DNA from: Allokutzneria oryzae
Lineage (GTDB): Bacteria; Actinomycetota; Actinomycetes; Mycobacteriales; Pseudonocardiaceae
Direction of reading: 5' to 3'
NCBI RefSeq assembly: GCF_042429765.1
Contig: NZ_JBHLZU010000027.1
Location: forward strand, 124,001-188,000
DNA length: 64,000 nt
Notes under the pieces: generated by a model
Seen by the model: the letters and a program-made list of their open reading frames with translations, nothing else
The model's database searches: none
Told to the model about the DNA's origin: nothing
Shown: piece after piece, positions 6,604 through 14,913 of the stretch
Position numbering within the stretch: the stretch's first letter is position 1
Layout of the letters: every line of letters starts with the position of its first letter
Made by a program: the position numbers and the translations under genes

Positions 6604-7926
6604 ATGTCCGAGGCATCCGAAAATACGTCCGGGTGGTCTTTCGAGACCAGGCAGGTGCACTCCGGGACCCAGGCCGACCCGGCCACCGGAGCCCGTGCCG
6701 TGCCGATCTACCAGACGACCTCGTTCGTCTTCCGCGACACCGAGCACGCGGCGAACCTGTTCAGCCTCGCCGAGCCCGGCAACATCTACACGCGGATCAA
6801 CAACCCGACGCAGGACGCGCTCGAACAGCGGGTCGCGGCGCTGGAGGGCGGGGTCGCCGCCGTGGCGCTCTCCTCGGGTCAGGCTGCCGAGACGCTGGCC
6901 GTGCTGACCCTCGCGCAGGCCGGTGACCACATCGTCTCCAGCGCCTCGCTCTACGGCGGCACCTACAACCTGTTCCACTACACGCTGCCCAAGCTCGGCA
7001 TCGAGGTCAGCTTCGTCGACAACCCGGACGACCTCGACGCGTGGCGGGCCGCGACCCGGCCGAACACCAAGGCGTTCTTCGCCGAGACGCTGGCCAACCC
7101 GCGCAGCAACGTGCTCGACATCGCCGCCGTCTCCGAGGTGGCGCACGCCGCCGGTGTCCCGCTGATCGTGGACAACACCGTGCCGACCCCGTACCTGTTG
7201 CGCCCCTTGGAACACGGCGCGGACATCGTGGTGCACTCCGCGACGAAGTACCTCGGCGGCCACGGCAACGCCATCGGCGGCATCGTGGTGGACGGCGGGA
7301 GGTTCGACTTCGGTGCGGAGCCCGAGCGGTTCCCCGGCTTCAACGAGCCGGACCCGAGCTACAACGGCCTGCGGTACTGGCCGGTGCTCGGCCACGGCGC
7401 GTTCGCGGCGAAGCTGCGCGTGCAGGGGCTGCGCGACCTCGGGCCCGCGATCTCGCCGTTCAACGCTTTCCTTCTGCTGCAAGGCATCGAGACGTTGTCG
7501 TTGCGCATCGAGCGGCACGTGTCCAACGCGCAGGCGCTCGCGGAGTGGCTCAACGCGCGCGACGAGGTCGAGGTCGTGCACTACGCGGGTCTGCCAGGCA
7601 GCCCCTGGTACGACCTCGGTCAGCGCTACCTGCCCAAGGGCGCGGGCGCGGTGGTCTCCTTCGAGCTGCGCGGTGGTGTGGACGCGGGGCGCGCGTTCGT
7701 GGACGGGCTTGAGCTGTTCAGCCACCTGGTGAACATCGGCGACGTGCGCAGCCTTGTCGCGCACCCTGCGAGCACGACGCACAGCCAGCTCTCCGAAGCG
7801 GAGCAGTTGGCCAGCGGGGTGACCCCCGGCCTGGTACGCCTCGCCGTGGGCATCGAAGGCGTCGAGGACCTGAAAGCTGACCTGGACGCAGGGTTCCGGG
7901 CAGCGAAGTCAGCCCTCGGCGGATGA
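6604..7926 (+). CDS. metY: O-acetylhomoserine sulfhydrylase (aminocarboxypropyltransferase)
   Basis: A PLP enzyme that makes homocysteine from O-acetylhomoserine and sulfide: direct sulfhydrylation into methionine. It has 440 residues, the usual MetY length, which is longer than cystathionine synthases. Seen: the PLP Lys215 in HSATKYLGGHGNAIGG, the cofactor Asp in VDNTVPTPYLL, and YTRINNPTQDALEQR near the N-terminus. ATG follows CAGGAG with suitable spacing. The stop overlaps the metX start (ATGA at 7923-7926), so the two are coupled. A Cys-type leader peptide upstream suggests regulation by sulfur amino acid supply. Confidence 0.95.
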   Translation: MSEASENTSGWSFETRQVHSGTQADPATGARAVPIYQTTSFVFRDTEHAANLFSLAEPGNIYTRINNPTQDALEQRVAALEGGVAAVALSSGQAAETLAVLTLAQAGDHIVSSASLYGGTYNLFHYTLPKLGIEVSFVDNPDDLDAWRAATRPNTKAFFAETLANPRSNVLDIAAVSEVAHAAGVPLIVDNTVPTPYLLRPLEHGADIVVHSATKYLGGHGNAIGGIVVDGGRFDFGAEPERFPGFNEPDPSYNGLRYWPVLGHGAFAAKLRVQGLRDLGPAISPFNAFLLLQGIETLSLRIERHVSNAQALAEWLNARDEVEVVHYAGLPGSPWYDLGQRYLPKGAGAVVSFELRGGVDAGRAFVDGLELFSHLVNIGDVRSLVAHPASTTHSQLSEAEQLASGVTPGLVRLAVGIEGVEDLKADLDAGFRAAKSALGG

Positions 7927-9056
7927 CGCTGATCCGCACGACAGCGTCGGGTTCCCTTCCCGTCACGGGAGCGTGGCGGGAAGGGAACCCCTTGGGGCGG
8001 CGCGAGTTCTTCGCGTTGCCCGGCCCGCTGAGGCTCCAGGGCGGCGCTAGTCTCCCCGGCGCGCGGCTGGCGTACGAGACCTGGGGGACCCTGGCTCCGG
8101 ACGCCGGGAATGCCGTCCTGGTGCTGCACGCGCTCACCGGGGACAGCCACGTCGCCGGTGCGGTCGAGCCCGGACATCCCACCCCCGGCTGGTGGAACGA
8201 GCTGATCGGTCCGGGCAAGCCGCTGGACACCGACCGGTGGTTCGTCGTCGCTCCCAACGCACTCGGTGGCTGTCAGGGCAGCACGGGGCCTTCTTCCCTT
8301 GAGCCACAAGGAAAACCGTGGGGGAGCAGGTTTCCTGTCCTCACGTTGCGGGACCTGGTGCGGGCCGAGGTCCAACTCGCCGACGCACTGGGCGTCCACC
8401 GCTGGGCCGCGGTGATCGGCGGCTCGCTCGGCAGCCTGCGCGCGCTGGAGTGGGCGGTCGACCAGCCCGATCGCGTCAAGTCGGCGTTGTTGTTGGCGGG
8501 GACCGCGGTGTCCTCGGCGGAGCAGATCGCCTGGTGCGCGGCCCAGGTGCACGCGATCACTGGTGATCCGGCCTGGCACGGCGGTGACTTCTACGACGAG
8601 CCGGTGGGGCCGAACGTCGGACTCGGCCTGGCAAGGCGGATCGCGCACATCACCTATCGGAGCCCTGCCGAGCTCGACGCGCGGTTCGGCCACGCTCACC
8701 AGCCGGGCGAGGAGAGGTACGCGGTTGAGTCCTATTTGGACCATCAGGCGTGGAAACTGGTGCGGCGCTTCGACGCCGGCAGCTATGTGACTCTGACGAA
8801 GGCGATGGCGGCCTATGACGTCGGCCTTGACCGGGGTGGTGTCGAAGCGGCACTGCGGCGGGTCACGGCGCGGACCGTGGTGGCCGGTGTGGACAGCGAC
8901 CGGCTGTTCCCGTTGGAGCAGCAACGCGCGCTGGCCGAAGGCATCCCGACATCGGGGCCGTTGCGAGTGGTGCGGTCCGACCACGGTCACGACGGCTTTC
9001 TCATCGAGACCGACCAGGTAGGACACCTCCTCACGGACCTCCTCGACCAGGTCTGA
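7923..9056 (+). CDS. metX: Homoserine O-acetyltransferase
   Basis: It activates homoserine with acetyl-CoA and makes the substrate for the MetY enzyme encoded just upstream. It has 377 residues and an alpha/beta hydrolase fold. The nucleophile is Ser168 in VIGGSLGSLRALEW. The family signature LGGCQGSTGPSS lies before it, and the acid and base appear in VDSDRLFPLEQQ and SDHGHDGFL. The more common GGSMGG is GGSLGS here, a mild variation. The ATGA overlap with metY shows translational coupling. Confidence 0.95.
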   Translation: MTLIRTTASGSLPVTGAWREGNPLGRREFFALPGPLRLQGGASLPGARLAYETWGTLAPDAGNAVLVLHALTGDSHVAGAVEPGHPTPGWWNELIGPGKPLDTDRWFVVAPNALGGCQGSTGPSSLEPQGKPWGSRFPVLTLRDLVRAEVQLADALGVHRWAAVIGGSLGSLRALEWAVDQPDRVKSALLLAGTAVSSAEQIAWCAAQVHAITGDPAWHGGDFYDEPVGPNVGLGLARRIAHITYRSPAELDARFGHAHQPGEERYAVESYLDHQAWKLVRRFDAGSYVTLTKAMAAYDVGLDRGGVEAALRRVTARTVVAGVDSDRLFPLEQQRALAEGIPTSGPLRVVRSDHGHDGFLIETDQVGHLLTDLLDQV

Positions 9057-9205
9057 GCCAATGACGAGTTTGGGTCGTTGGCTGCCCTGGATGAGTCATT
9101 GAGGGCACTGGGTGCCCCGAAGGGTCCCTTCAGGGCATCCCGGCGCGTGGAGTGGCTGCACCAGGACGGAAGTCGGGGCGTTCCTCGAAACCTGGGTGAA
9201 CAGGC
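9057..9205. other. Short spacer with a degenerate extragenic repeat
   Basis: Between the convergent metX and PPOX genes. It contains GATGAGTCATTGAGGGC-like sequence related to the strong palindrome at 14858-14906. No gene is supported. Confidence 0.4.
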
Positions 9206-9673
9206 TCAAGGCCGTGGCCGGTACAGCTGCCAGGGCGCGGGTCCCGCACTGGGCGCGCTGTAGGGAGCCGTGAGCGCCTCGCCCTCCACCGAAACGGGCC
9301 AGCCGCCTGTGCGGTACACCTCCGCCACGTTCTCCAAGGTGGCGGAGTCGGTGACCCTGTGGGCGTGGCCCTCCAGCACCAGGTCGATGCCGCGCAGCCG
9401 CACCGACACGCTGCATGCCGGGTTCGCCGCGAGGTTGCGCGACTTGCGCGTACCCGGCCCGCTGGTGAAGTACAGCGCGCCGTCCACACACACGGCCCCC
9501 ACGCCCGCCGAGTGCGGCCGCCCATCGGGTCGCACGGTCGCCACGAAGAACGTCAGGTCGGCCTTGGGCGTGTCGCTGGCGAGGATGTCGCACGGACGGC
9601 TCCACGGCAGCGCCGCGGACCCGTAGCGGTCGAGGTTGGTGGTCGAGATCGGCTCAGCCACGATGTCAGTCAT
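9206..9673 (-). CDS. Pyridoxamine 5'-phosphate oxidase-fold protein
   Basis: A 155-residue split-barrel flavin-binding protein of the PPOX / F420-dependent oxidoreductase group. Typical segments are FFVATVRPDGRPHSAGVGAV, LYFTSGPGTRKSRNLAANP and LVLEGHAHRVTD. The cofactor cannot be decided between FMN and F420. The start is set at MTDIVAEP (9673), with another ATG two codons upstream; the much longer open frame above it lacks family similarity. It is a single gene, convergent with metX. Confidence 0.8.
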   Translation of the reverse strand: MTDIVAEPISTTNLDRYGSAALPWSRPCDILASDTPKADLTFFVATVRPDGRPHSAGVGAVCVDGALYFTSGPGTRKSRNLAANPACSVSVRLRGIDLVLEGHAHRVTDSATLENVAEVYRTGGWPVSVEGEALTAPYSAPSAGPAPWQLYRPRP

Positions 9674-9976
9674 ACCCATGCGTCGAACGGGACGACCCCG
9701 GATCGACACGAGGGACCGACGAATTTTCCCGGCGGTCAGCCGCGGGGCGCGTACATGATCACCGCAGCGCCGATCCAGGAACACCAGCCTCGCGCCACCG
9801 ATCTCGAACAACGCGGCCACCGCGAAAAGCTTGCGCAGCAAGGGATCAGCGGTGCTCAGTCCGCGGTGCCGAACAGTGTGCTGGAGCTGACGGCAGAACC
9901 ACCCTCACCAAGATTGTTGCACAATATCTGTCAAGATTGTGTACCTTGAACTCGTCCGCGGGTGAGAGGAGAGGTC
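9674..9976. promoter_or_regulatory. Divergent control region with GntR-type palindrome
   Basis: Holds promoters for the PPOX gene (leftward) and the hydroxy-acid oxidase operon (rightward). ATTGTTGCACAAT at 9913-9925 is an inverted repeat also found, with one base changed, before the hydrolase at 13516. A second dyad, TCAAG and CTTGA around nine bases (about 9931-9949), lies next to it. No gene is seen. Confidence 0.55.
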
Positions 9977-11200
9977 GTGCCACGGCGAGAACTGCCCCGG
10001 TGGTCGGACGTCGGCCCCCTGCTCAACCTGCGCCTGCCCGAGCTCAACCCGGTGCGGCGGCGGTTGGCCAACGCCCACACCGTCGCCGATCTGCGGACGC
10101 TCGCCCGCAGACGCACGCCGCGTTCGGTGTTCGACTACGTGGACGGAGCCGCTGAGGGCGAGCACGGCATCCGCGCGGCACGTGCGGCGTTCCGAGGCCT
10201 GGTGTTCCACCCCCGAGTGCTGCGCGACGTGTCCACAGTAGACACGAGTCGGCACGTCCTCGGCGAACGGGCCGAACTGCCCTTGGTGTTGGCGCCCACC
10301 GGGTTCACGCGGATGATGCACCACGAAGGCGAGGTCGCGGTCGCGCGTGCTGCCGCCCGGCACGGCGTGCCGTACACGCTGTCCACGATGGGGACCACCT
10401 CGGTCGAGGACCTGGCGGCGGCCGTGCCTCAGGGGCGCCGGTGGTTCCAGCTGTACCTGTGGCGCGACCGCGAGGCGAGCCGGGAGCTCATCGAGCGCGC
10501 CCGCTCCTCCGGGTACGACACCCTCGTGCTCACCGTGGACACCCCGGTCGCGGGCTCCCGGCTACGAGACGTGCGCAACGGCCTGACCATCCCCCCGAGG
10601 TTGGGGCCGCGCACCCTGGCCGACATGGCCCGCCACCCGGCGTGGTGGTTGAACCTGCTGACCACCGGGCCGCTGGAGTTCGCCTCGCTGCGGCACTGGC
10701 AGGGGACCGTCGCCGACCTGGTCGACCACATGTTTGACCCCTCGGCATCCCTGGCGGACCTGCGCTGGCTGCGGGAGAACTGGGACGGCCAACTGGTCGT
10801 GAAGGGGATCCAGCACGTGGAGGACGCGCACGCCGTGGTCGACCTCGGCGCGGACGGCGTCGTGGTGTCCAACCACGGTGGTCGTCAGCTCGACCGTGCG
10901 CCACTGCCGCTCGCGTTGCTGCCCGTGGTCGTCGGCGAGGTCGGCGACCGGGCCGAGGTGTTCCTGGACACCGGCGTGCTGAGCGGAGCCGACGTGGTCG
11001 CCGCCGTCGCGCTCGGGGCCAGCGCCGTGCTGGTCGGCAGGTGCTACCTGTACGGGCTGATGGCGGGTGGAGAACGCGGTGTGGACCGCGCGCTGGACAT
11101 CCTCGCCACCGAGGTCCGGCGCACTCTGCGGCTGCTCGGTGTGTCCACAGTGGACGATCTCACTCCCGGCCACGTGGCCTTGGGAACCGCACAGCACTGA
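9977..11200 (+). CDS. FMN-dependent 2-hydroxy-acid oxidase / dehydrogenase
   Basis: A 407-residue TIM-barrel flavoprotein of the glycolate oxidase, mandelate and lactate dehydrogenase family. Seen: FDYVDGAAEGE near the N-terminus, LAPTGFTRMMHHEGEVAVARAA for flavin binding, and the catalytic signature VVSNHGGRQLD with the active-site His and Arg. The substrate cannot be told from sequence. I chose the GTG at 9977 because AGGAGAGG precedes it; the frame begins five codons earlier. The M17 peptidase gene follows 26 bp on, so the two form an operon, probably under the GntR-family protein at 12713-13408. Confidence 0.85.
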   Translation: MPRRELPRWSDVGPLLNLRLPELNPVRRRLANAHTVADLRTLARRRTPRSVFDYVDGAAEGEHGIRAARAAFRGLVFHPRVLRDVSTVDTSRHVLGERAELPLVLAPTGFTRMMHHEGEVAVARAAARHGVPYTLSTMGTTSVEDLAAAVPQGRRWFQLYLWRDREASRELIERARSSGYDTLVLTVDTPVAGSRLRDVRNGLTIPPRLGPRTLADMARHPAWWLNLLTTGPLEFASLRHWQGTVADLVDHMFDPSASLADLRWLRENWDGQLVVKGIQHVEDAHAVVDLGADGVVVSNHGGRQLDRAPLPLALLPVVVGEVGDRAEVFLDTGVLSGADVVAAVALGASAVLVGRCYLYGLMAGGERGVDRALDILATEVRRTLRLLGVSTVDDLTPGHVALGTAQH

Positions 11201-11226
11201 AACCCCGACCGGAAGGACGATCGCCG

Positions 11227-12708
11227 ATGCCGAACACGCTCACGCGGTGCGCGGAGCTCACCACCACGACCACTCCGCTGACCGAGCTCGACGTCGACGT
11301 GGTCGTCGTGACGGCCGGGCTCGACGACGACGGAGCCCTGGTCCTCGCCGAGGACGCGCGGGCCATCGACGCCGCGACCGGCGGGGCACTGCGCGCCACG
11401 CTCCAGCGCACCGACTACCGGGCGGCCTGGGCCTCTCAGCGGTTCGTGAACCTGCCGGGGACGACCTTCGGCGCGGTGCTCGTCGTCGGGGTCGGCCGCG
11501 AAGCGCGGGAGCCCGGCGAACTGCGGATCACCCTGCGCGAGCGGCGGCACGCGTTGGCCGCCGGGGTCGCGGGCCTCACCGGCGGCCGAGTCGCCGTGCG
11601 CGTGGGTGCGGACTGGGACCCGTTGCTGGCCGAGACGGTGGCGCTGGCGACCTACCGCTTCGACCGGTACGCCGAGAAACCCCGGCCTGCCCGGCTCGTC
11701 CTCAGCTGCGCACGGCAGCCCGACGCGGATGCCTTGGCGGAACTGGACTCCAGGCTGCGCTCGGTGTGCTTCGCCCGGGACTGGGTCAACCTGCCCGGCG
11801 GCGCGAAGCGGCCCGCCGCCAGTGCCGAGTTGCTGCTCGCCGAGGGCGCGCAAGCCGGCGTTGAGGTGCACGTCTACTCGACCGAGGACCTGGTCGCGGC
11901 GGGAGCGGGCGGCATAGTCGGGGTCGGTCAGGGTTCGGCCGAACCGGCGCGGATCGTGCGACTCACCGCCTACGGGGACGACTCCCCGCCGCCACTGGTG
12001 CTGGTCGGCAAGGGCCTCACCTATGACGCGGGCGGCATCAACCTCAAGACCGCGTGGCTGGAACACATGAAACTGGACATGGGCGGTGCGGCCGCCTGTG
12101 TCGGCGCGGTCCTGCACGCGGGCCGCCGCCCGCGCCGGCGCACCGTGCAAGCCTGGATCGCCTTGGCGGAGAACATCACCTCGGCGACGTCCTACCTGAC
12201 AGGGGACGTCCTGCGCATGCACAACGGCACCAGCGTCGAGGTCGCCAACACTGACGCGGAGGGCCGACTCGCCCTGGCCGACGCGATGAGCCTGGCCGAC
12301 GCCGGTGGCGCTGCGGCGGTCCTGACCGTCGCCACCCTGACCGGCTCCGCCATCGCCAGCCTCGGCCCGCGCACGGCAGCGATCAACTCCGCCGACGACG
12401 ACCTCACCCGGGCGGTGCTCGACGCCGCGGCGGCAGCGGGGGAGAGCATGTGGCGCATGCCCCATCTGCCCTACTTCGCCGAGTCGCTGCGCTCCAAGGT
12501 CGCCGACGTGGCCAACCTCGGCATGGCCCAGGGGCAGTCGATGGTGGCCGCGGAGTTCCTGCGCCGCTTCGCCCCCGTGGGAGCGCCGTACCTGCACCTC
12601 GACCTGGCGGGCCCGGCGTTCAACATGGGGGAGCCCTACGACGGCGTGCCCTCGGGCGGCACCGGCTACGGCGTGCGCAGCCTCATCGAACTGGCCGACC
12701 GGTTGTGA
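11227..12708 (+). CDS. pepA: Leucyl aminopeptidase (M17 family)
   Basis: A 493-residue cytosolic di-metal exopeptidase. The M17 signature is intact: GKGLTYDAGGINLK (metal-binding Lys and Asp), the later MKLDMGGAAACVGAV, and EVANTDAEGRLALADA with its Asp and Glu ligands. The N-terminal macro-like domain is present. ATG at 11227 follows GGAAGGA. It shares an operon with the hydroxy-acid oxidase, so the two may act on a peptide or amino-acid-derived substrate; that link is inferred. It ends four bases before the convergent GntR gene. Confidence 0.9.
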   Translation: MPNTLTRCAELTTTTTPLTELDVDVVVVTAGLDDDGALVLAEDARAIDAATGGALRATLQRTDYRAAWASQRFVNLPGTTFGAVLVVGVGREAREPGELRITLRERRHALAAGVAGLTGGRVAVRVGADWDPLLAETVALATYRFDRYAEKPRPARLVLSCARQPDADALAELDSRLRSVCFARDWVNLPGGAKRPAASAELLLAEGAQAGVEVHVYSTEDLVAAGAGGIVGVGQGSAEPARIVRLTAYGDDSPPPLVLVGKGLTYDAGGINLKTAWLEHMKLDMGGAAACVGAVLHAGRRPRRRTVQAWIALAENITSATSYLTGDVLRMHNGTSVEVANTDAEGRLALADAMSLADAGGAAAVLTVATLTGSAIASLGPRTAAINSADDDLTRAVLDAAAAAGESMWRMPHLPYFAESLRSKVADVANLGMAQGQSMVAAEFLRRFAPVGAPYLHLDLAGPAFNMGEPYDGVPSGGTGYGVRSLIELADRL

Positions 12709-12712
12709 GGCC

Positions 12713-13408
12713 CTAGTGGCCGAGCAAGCGGACGCTCTCCTCCGCGCGGTGCAACGCGGTCAGCAGTGCGGCCCTGCCGGTGAAGTCGATGTCCTCGGTG
12801 AGGGCTTCCTCCGCGGCACCGCCGCCCTGCAAGAGCTTCTCCACCAACTGCCGGTGGACGACGGCCATCCGCGCGGCGTCGAAGTCCGGGCGGACGAAGG
12901 TGAGCAGCAGCCGCACCTCGTCCTCGCACCGGTGGTAGGCGTCGAGCACGTGCATGTTGCCCGCCGCGGCGACGATCGCGCGGTGGATGGCGCTGTGCGC
13001 CTCGGTCAGTTCCAGCCAGGAGGGGCTCGACGGGCGTTCGGCCAGCGCCTCAAGGCGTTCCACCTCGACGAGCACCGGCGTCAGGTCCGCGCCCGCCGCG
13101 AGTGCCATGCGGAGCGCGCCGAGTTCGAGCAGCTTGCGGTAGTCGAAGACCTCGTCGATGCGCTGCCTGCTCAACGGCGCGACGACGGCTCCCCGATGGC
13201 GCTCGTGGATCACCAGGCCGCGGTCGACGAGCAGGCGCAGGGCCGAGCGGATCGTGTGCCTGCCGACGTCGAAGCGCTCGGCCAGGTCCTCCTCGCGCAG
13301 CCGGGTGCCGACGGGGTGGGCGCCGTCGAGCAACTCGTCCCGCAAAGCCGCGGCGACCCGCCCGGGAACTGTCTGCGAACCGCTGTCGTTGCTGGCTGGC
13401 ACAGCCAT
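12713..13408 (-). CDS. GntR family regulator, FCD/FadR subgroup
   Basis: A 231-residue protein with an N-terminal GntR winged helix (GTRLREEDLAERFDVGRHTI) and an all-helical FCD ligand domain. The FCD metal ligands appear in the AHSAIHRAIVAAAGN region and the VVHRQLVEKLL region. This group usually senses short organic acids. The start is MAVPAS at 13408; a GTG seven codons upstream has no ribosome site. The palindrome ATTGTTGCRCAAT lies before both the hydroxy-acid oxidase operon and the hydrolase at 13516, and this protein is the natural candidate to bind it. Confidence 0.85.
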   Translation of the reverse strand: MAVPASNDSGSQTVPGRVAAALRDELLDGAHPVGTRLREEDLAERFDVGRHTIRSALRLLVDRGLVIHERHRGAVVAPLSRQRIDEVFDYRKLLELGALRMALAAGADLTPVLVEVERLEALAERPSSPSWLELTEAHSAIHRAIVAAAGNMHVLDAYHRCEDEVRLLLTFVRPDFDAARMAVVHRQLVEKLLQGGGAAEEALTEDIDFTGRAALLTALHRAEESVRLLGH

Positions 13409-13470
13409 TTCCGCCCCTTGTCCCCGCACTGTCGACTATTGGTCAATACGATATACCGCAGTTCTGTCTC

Positions 13471-13498
13471 ACAATTACTCTAATAATTGTTGCGCAAT
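13471..13498. promoter_or_regulatory. GntR-type operators before the hydrolase gene
   Basis: ACAATTA and TAATTGT form a perfect 7-bp inverted repeat around six bases (13471-13490). ATTGTTGCGCAAT at 13486-13498 overlaps it and differs by one base from the site at 9913-9925. Both are in the divergent region between the GntR gene and the hydrolase. Confidence 0.55.
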
Positions 13499-13515
13499 CC
13501 GAACCAGGAGTGATC

Positions 13516-14307
13516 ATGCCCATCGACGGAGTCCGGGTGTACGGCGACAGCGGGCAGCCAGTGCTCCTGCTGCCCGGTGGCGCCGAGTCCTGCGACGGCT
13601 TCTTCCCCGGCCTGCGCGAGGGGCTCCTCGCCGAGCCGGGCTGCCGCGTGATCGAGCACGACCGCCCCGGCACCGGAACCTCGACCACGGCCGGATCGCT
13701 GACCGACGCGGCGGCGCACCTCAACGCCCTCGTCGACGAACTCGGCTGCGGTCCCGTAGTGGTGGTGGGGCAGAGCCTCGGCGGCGCGGTGGCGACGTTG
13801 TTCGCCCGCGATTTCCCGGACAACGTCGCGGGCGTGGTGCTGCTCGACCCCACGCCGATCAACAACCCCGACATCTGCGCCCGCCTGGAACGCACGATGG
13901 GCATGGCCAGGCGGTTCGCCGCGCTCCCGTTCGGCCCCCGCCTCATCGCCGCCCTCCTGCACAACGCGAACAAGCGGACAACCCGGCGCCTGCGACTCCG
14001 GCCGGACTGCGCGGCCGCGTTGGCGAGGACGAACTTGGACTTCCCCCAGTTGGCGGCGGCGGTGCACGGCATCACCGAGATCTCCCGGGCGATGCGCGAG
14101 GAGGACCTGCCCCGCCTGCCCTCGGCGGTGGTCACGGCCGATCGCAAGCCCGACGCGGCGATCCAACTCGCCCACCAGCGACTCGCCACCGCGTTCGGTG
14201 CGCCTCTGCTCCGCTGGCCGGGCGCGACCCACAGCGTCCACCTCGACCACCCGGACGAAACCCTGGCCACTGTGCGGGACGTGGTGGCAGCAACAGATCG
14301 CGGGTAA
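13516..14307 (+). CDS. Alpha/beta hydrolase
   Basis: A 263-residue hydrolase. The nucleophile elbow is GQSLGGAVATLFA. The oxyanion region is LLLPGGAESCDGFF, and a terminal His lies in GATHSVHLDHPDETL. RPGTGTS precedes the elbow, as in many actinobacterial lactone or ester hydrolases. ATG at 13516 follows AGGAG. It is divergent from the GntR regulator and shares its likely operator with the hydroxy-acid oxidase operon, so it may open a lactone or ester in the same pathway. Substrate unknown. Confidence 0.8.
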   Translation: MPIDGVRVYGDSGQPVLLLPGGAESCDGFFPGLREGLLAEPGCRVIEHDRPGTGTSTTAGSLTDAAAHLNALVDELGCGPVVVVGQSLGGAVATLFARDFPDNVAGVVLLDPTPINNPDICARLERTMGMARRFAALPFGPRLIAALLHNANKRTTRRLRLRPDCAAALARTNLDFPQLAAAVHGITEISRAMREEDLPRLPSAVVTADRKPDAAIQLAHQRLATAFGAPLLRWPGATHSVHLDHPDETLATVRDVVAATDRG

Positions 14308-14857
14308 CGGGAGCAGCCCTTCGGGATCGAAGCCATGTCCGGGCTGCTCGACGGACTGCCAGTCCACCGCAGTCGACCGTTCGTGAGTCTCCGCGAGAAC
14401 TCCGTGAGAGCGGCCTCGATCCGGCTGAGGGGCATCTCGCAGCGCGGCGGAGTACAAGATGGCTCCGACGTCTCCGCGCACTCCGAACAGCACCTCGTGG
14501 ACGGGATGGTTGTGGGCCGATCGCGGTGTACAGCGCGGCGAGTCTGTTCGGCTCTGTCCGTCCACAACAGACTGTCCACTTGGGCCTGTCCGAGATCGGG
14601 CATGACGCGCACGAAGGTGACGACTTCGGTTACTTGCGCTCGTCCTTCACGACAGAGAACGCGATAGCGCGTCGTGCTCGGCGAGTGTTACCGGCTACCT
14701 CGCGGGTCCGAGCGCCCGAAGTCGGCGAGGCGGCCGCTACCAGCTTCGCGCGCGGTAGCGGCTGCCTCTGACGTGCTTGTTGCCGTGGTCAAAACGACCT
14801 CATACGGGGTCTCTCGGACATCTCCGCAGGTCGCAAGTAGGTAACCATGTCGGCTGT
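14308..14857. other. Intergenic region without a supported gene
   Basis: About 550 bases between the hydrolase and the amidase. Several frames are open by chance; none has a ribosome site together with a recognisable protein. It may hold decayed coding sequence, but I cannot assign it. Confidence 0.4.
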
Positions 14858-14906
14858 CCCGAACGACTCATTCAGCGCACTCAACGCCCTGAATGAGTCG
14901 TTCGGG
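14858..14906. terminator. Extragenic palindrome, likely bidirectional terminator
   Basis: Perfect 18-bp arms, CCCGAACGACTCATTCAG at 14858-14875 and its complement at 14889-14906, around a 13-base loop. It sits between the convergent hydrolase and amidase genes. A degenerate relative lies at about 9080-9105, so it belongs to a dispersed family. Confidence 0.7.
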
Positions 14907-14913
14907 GCGTGGG

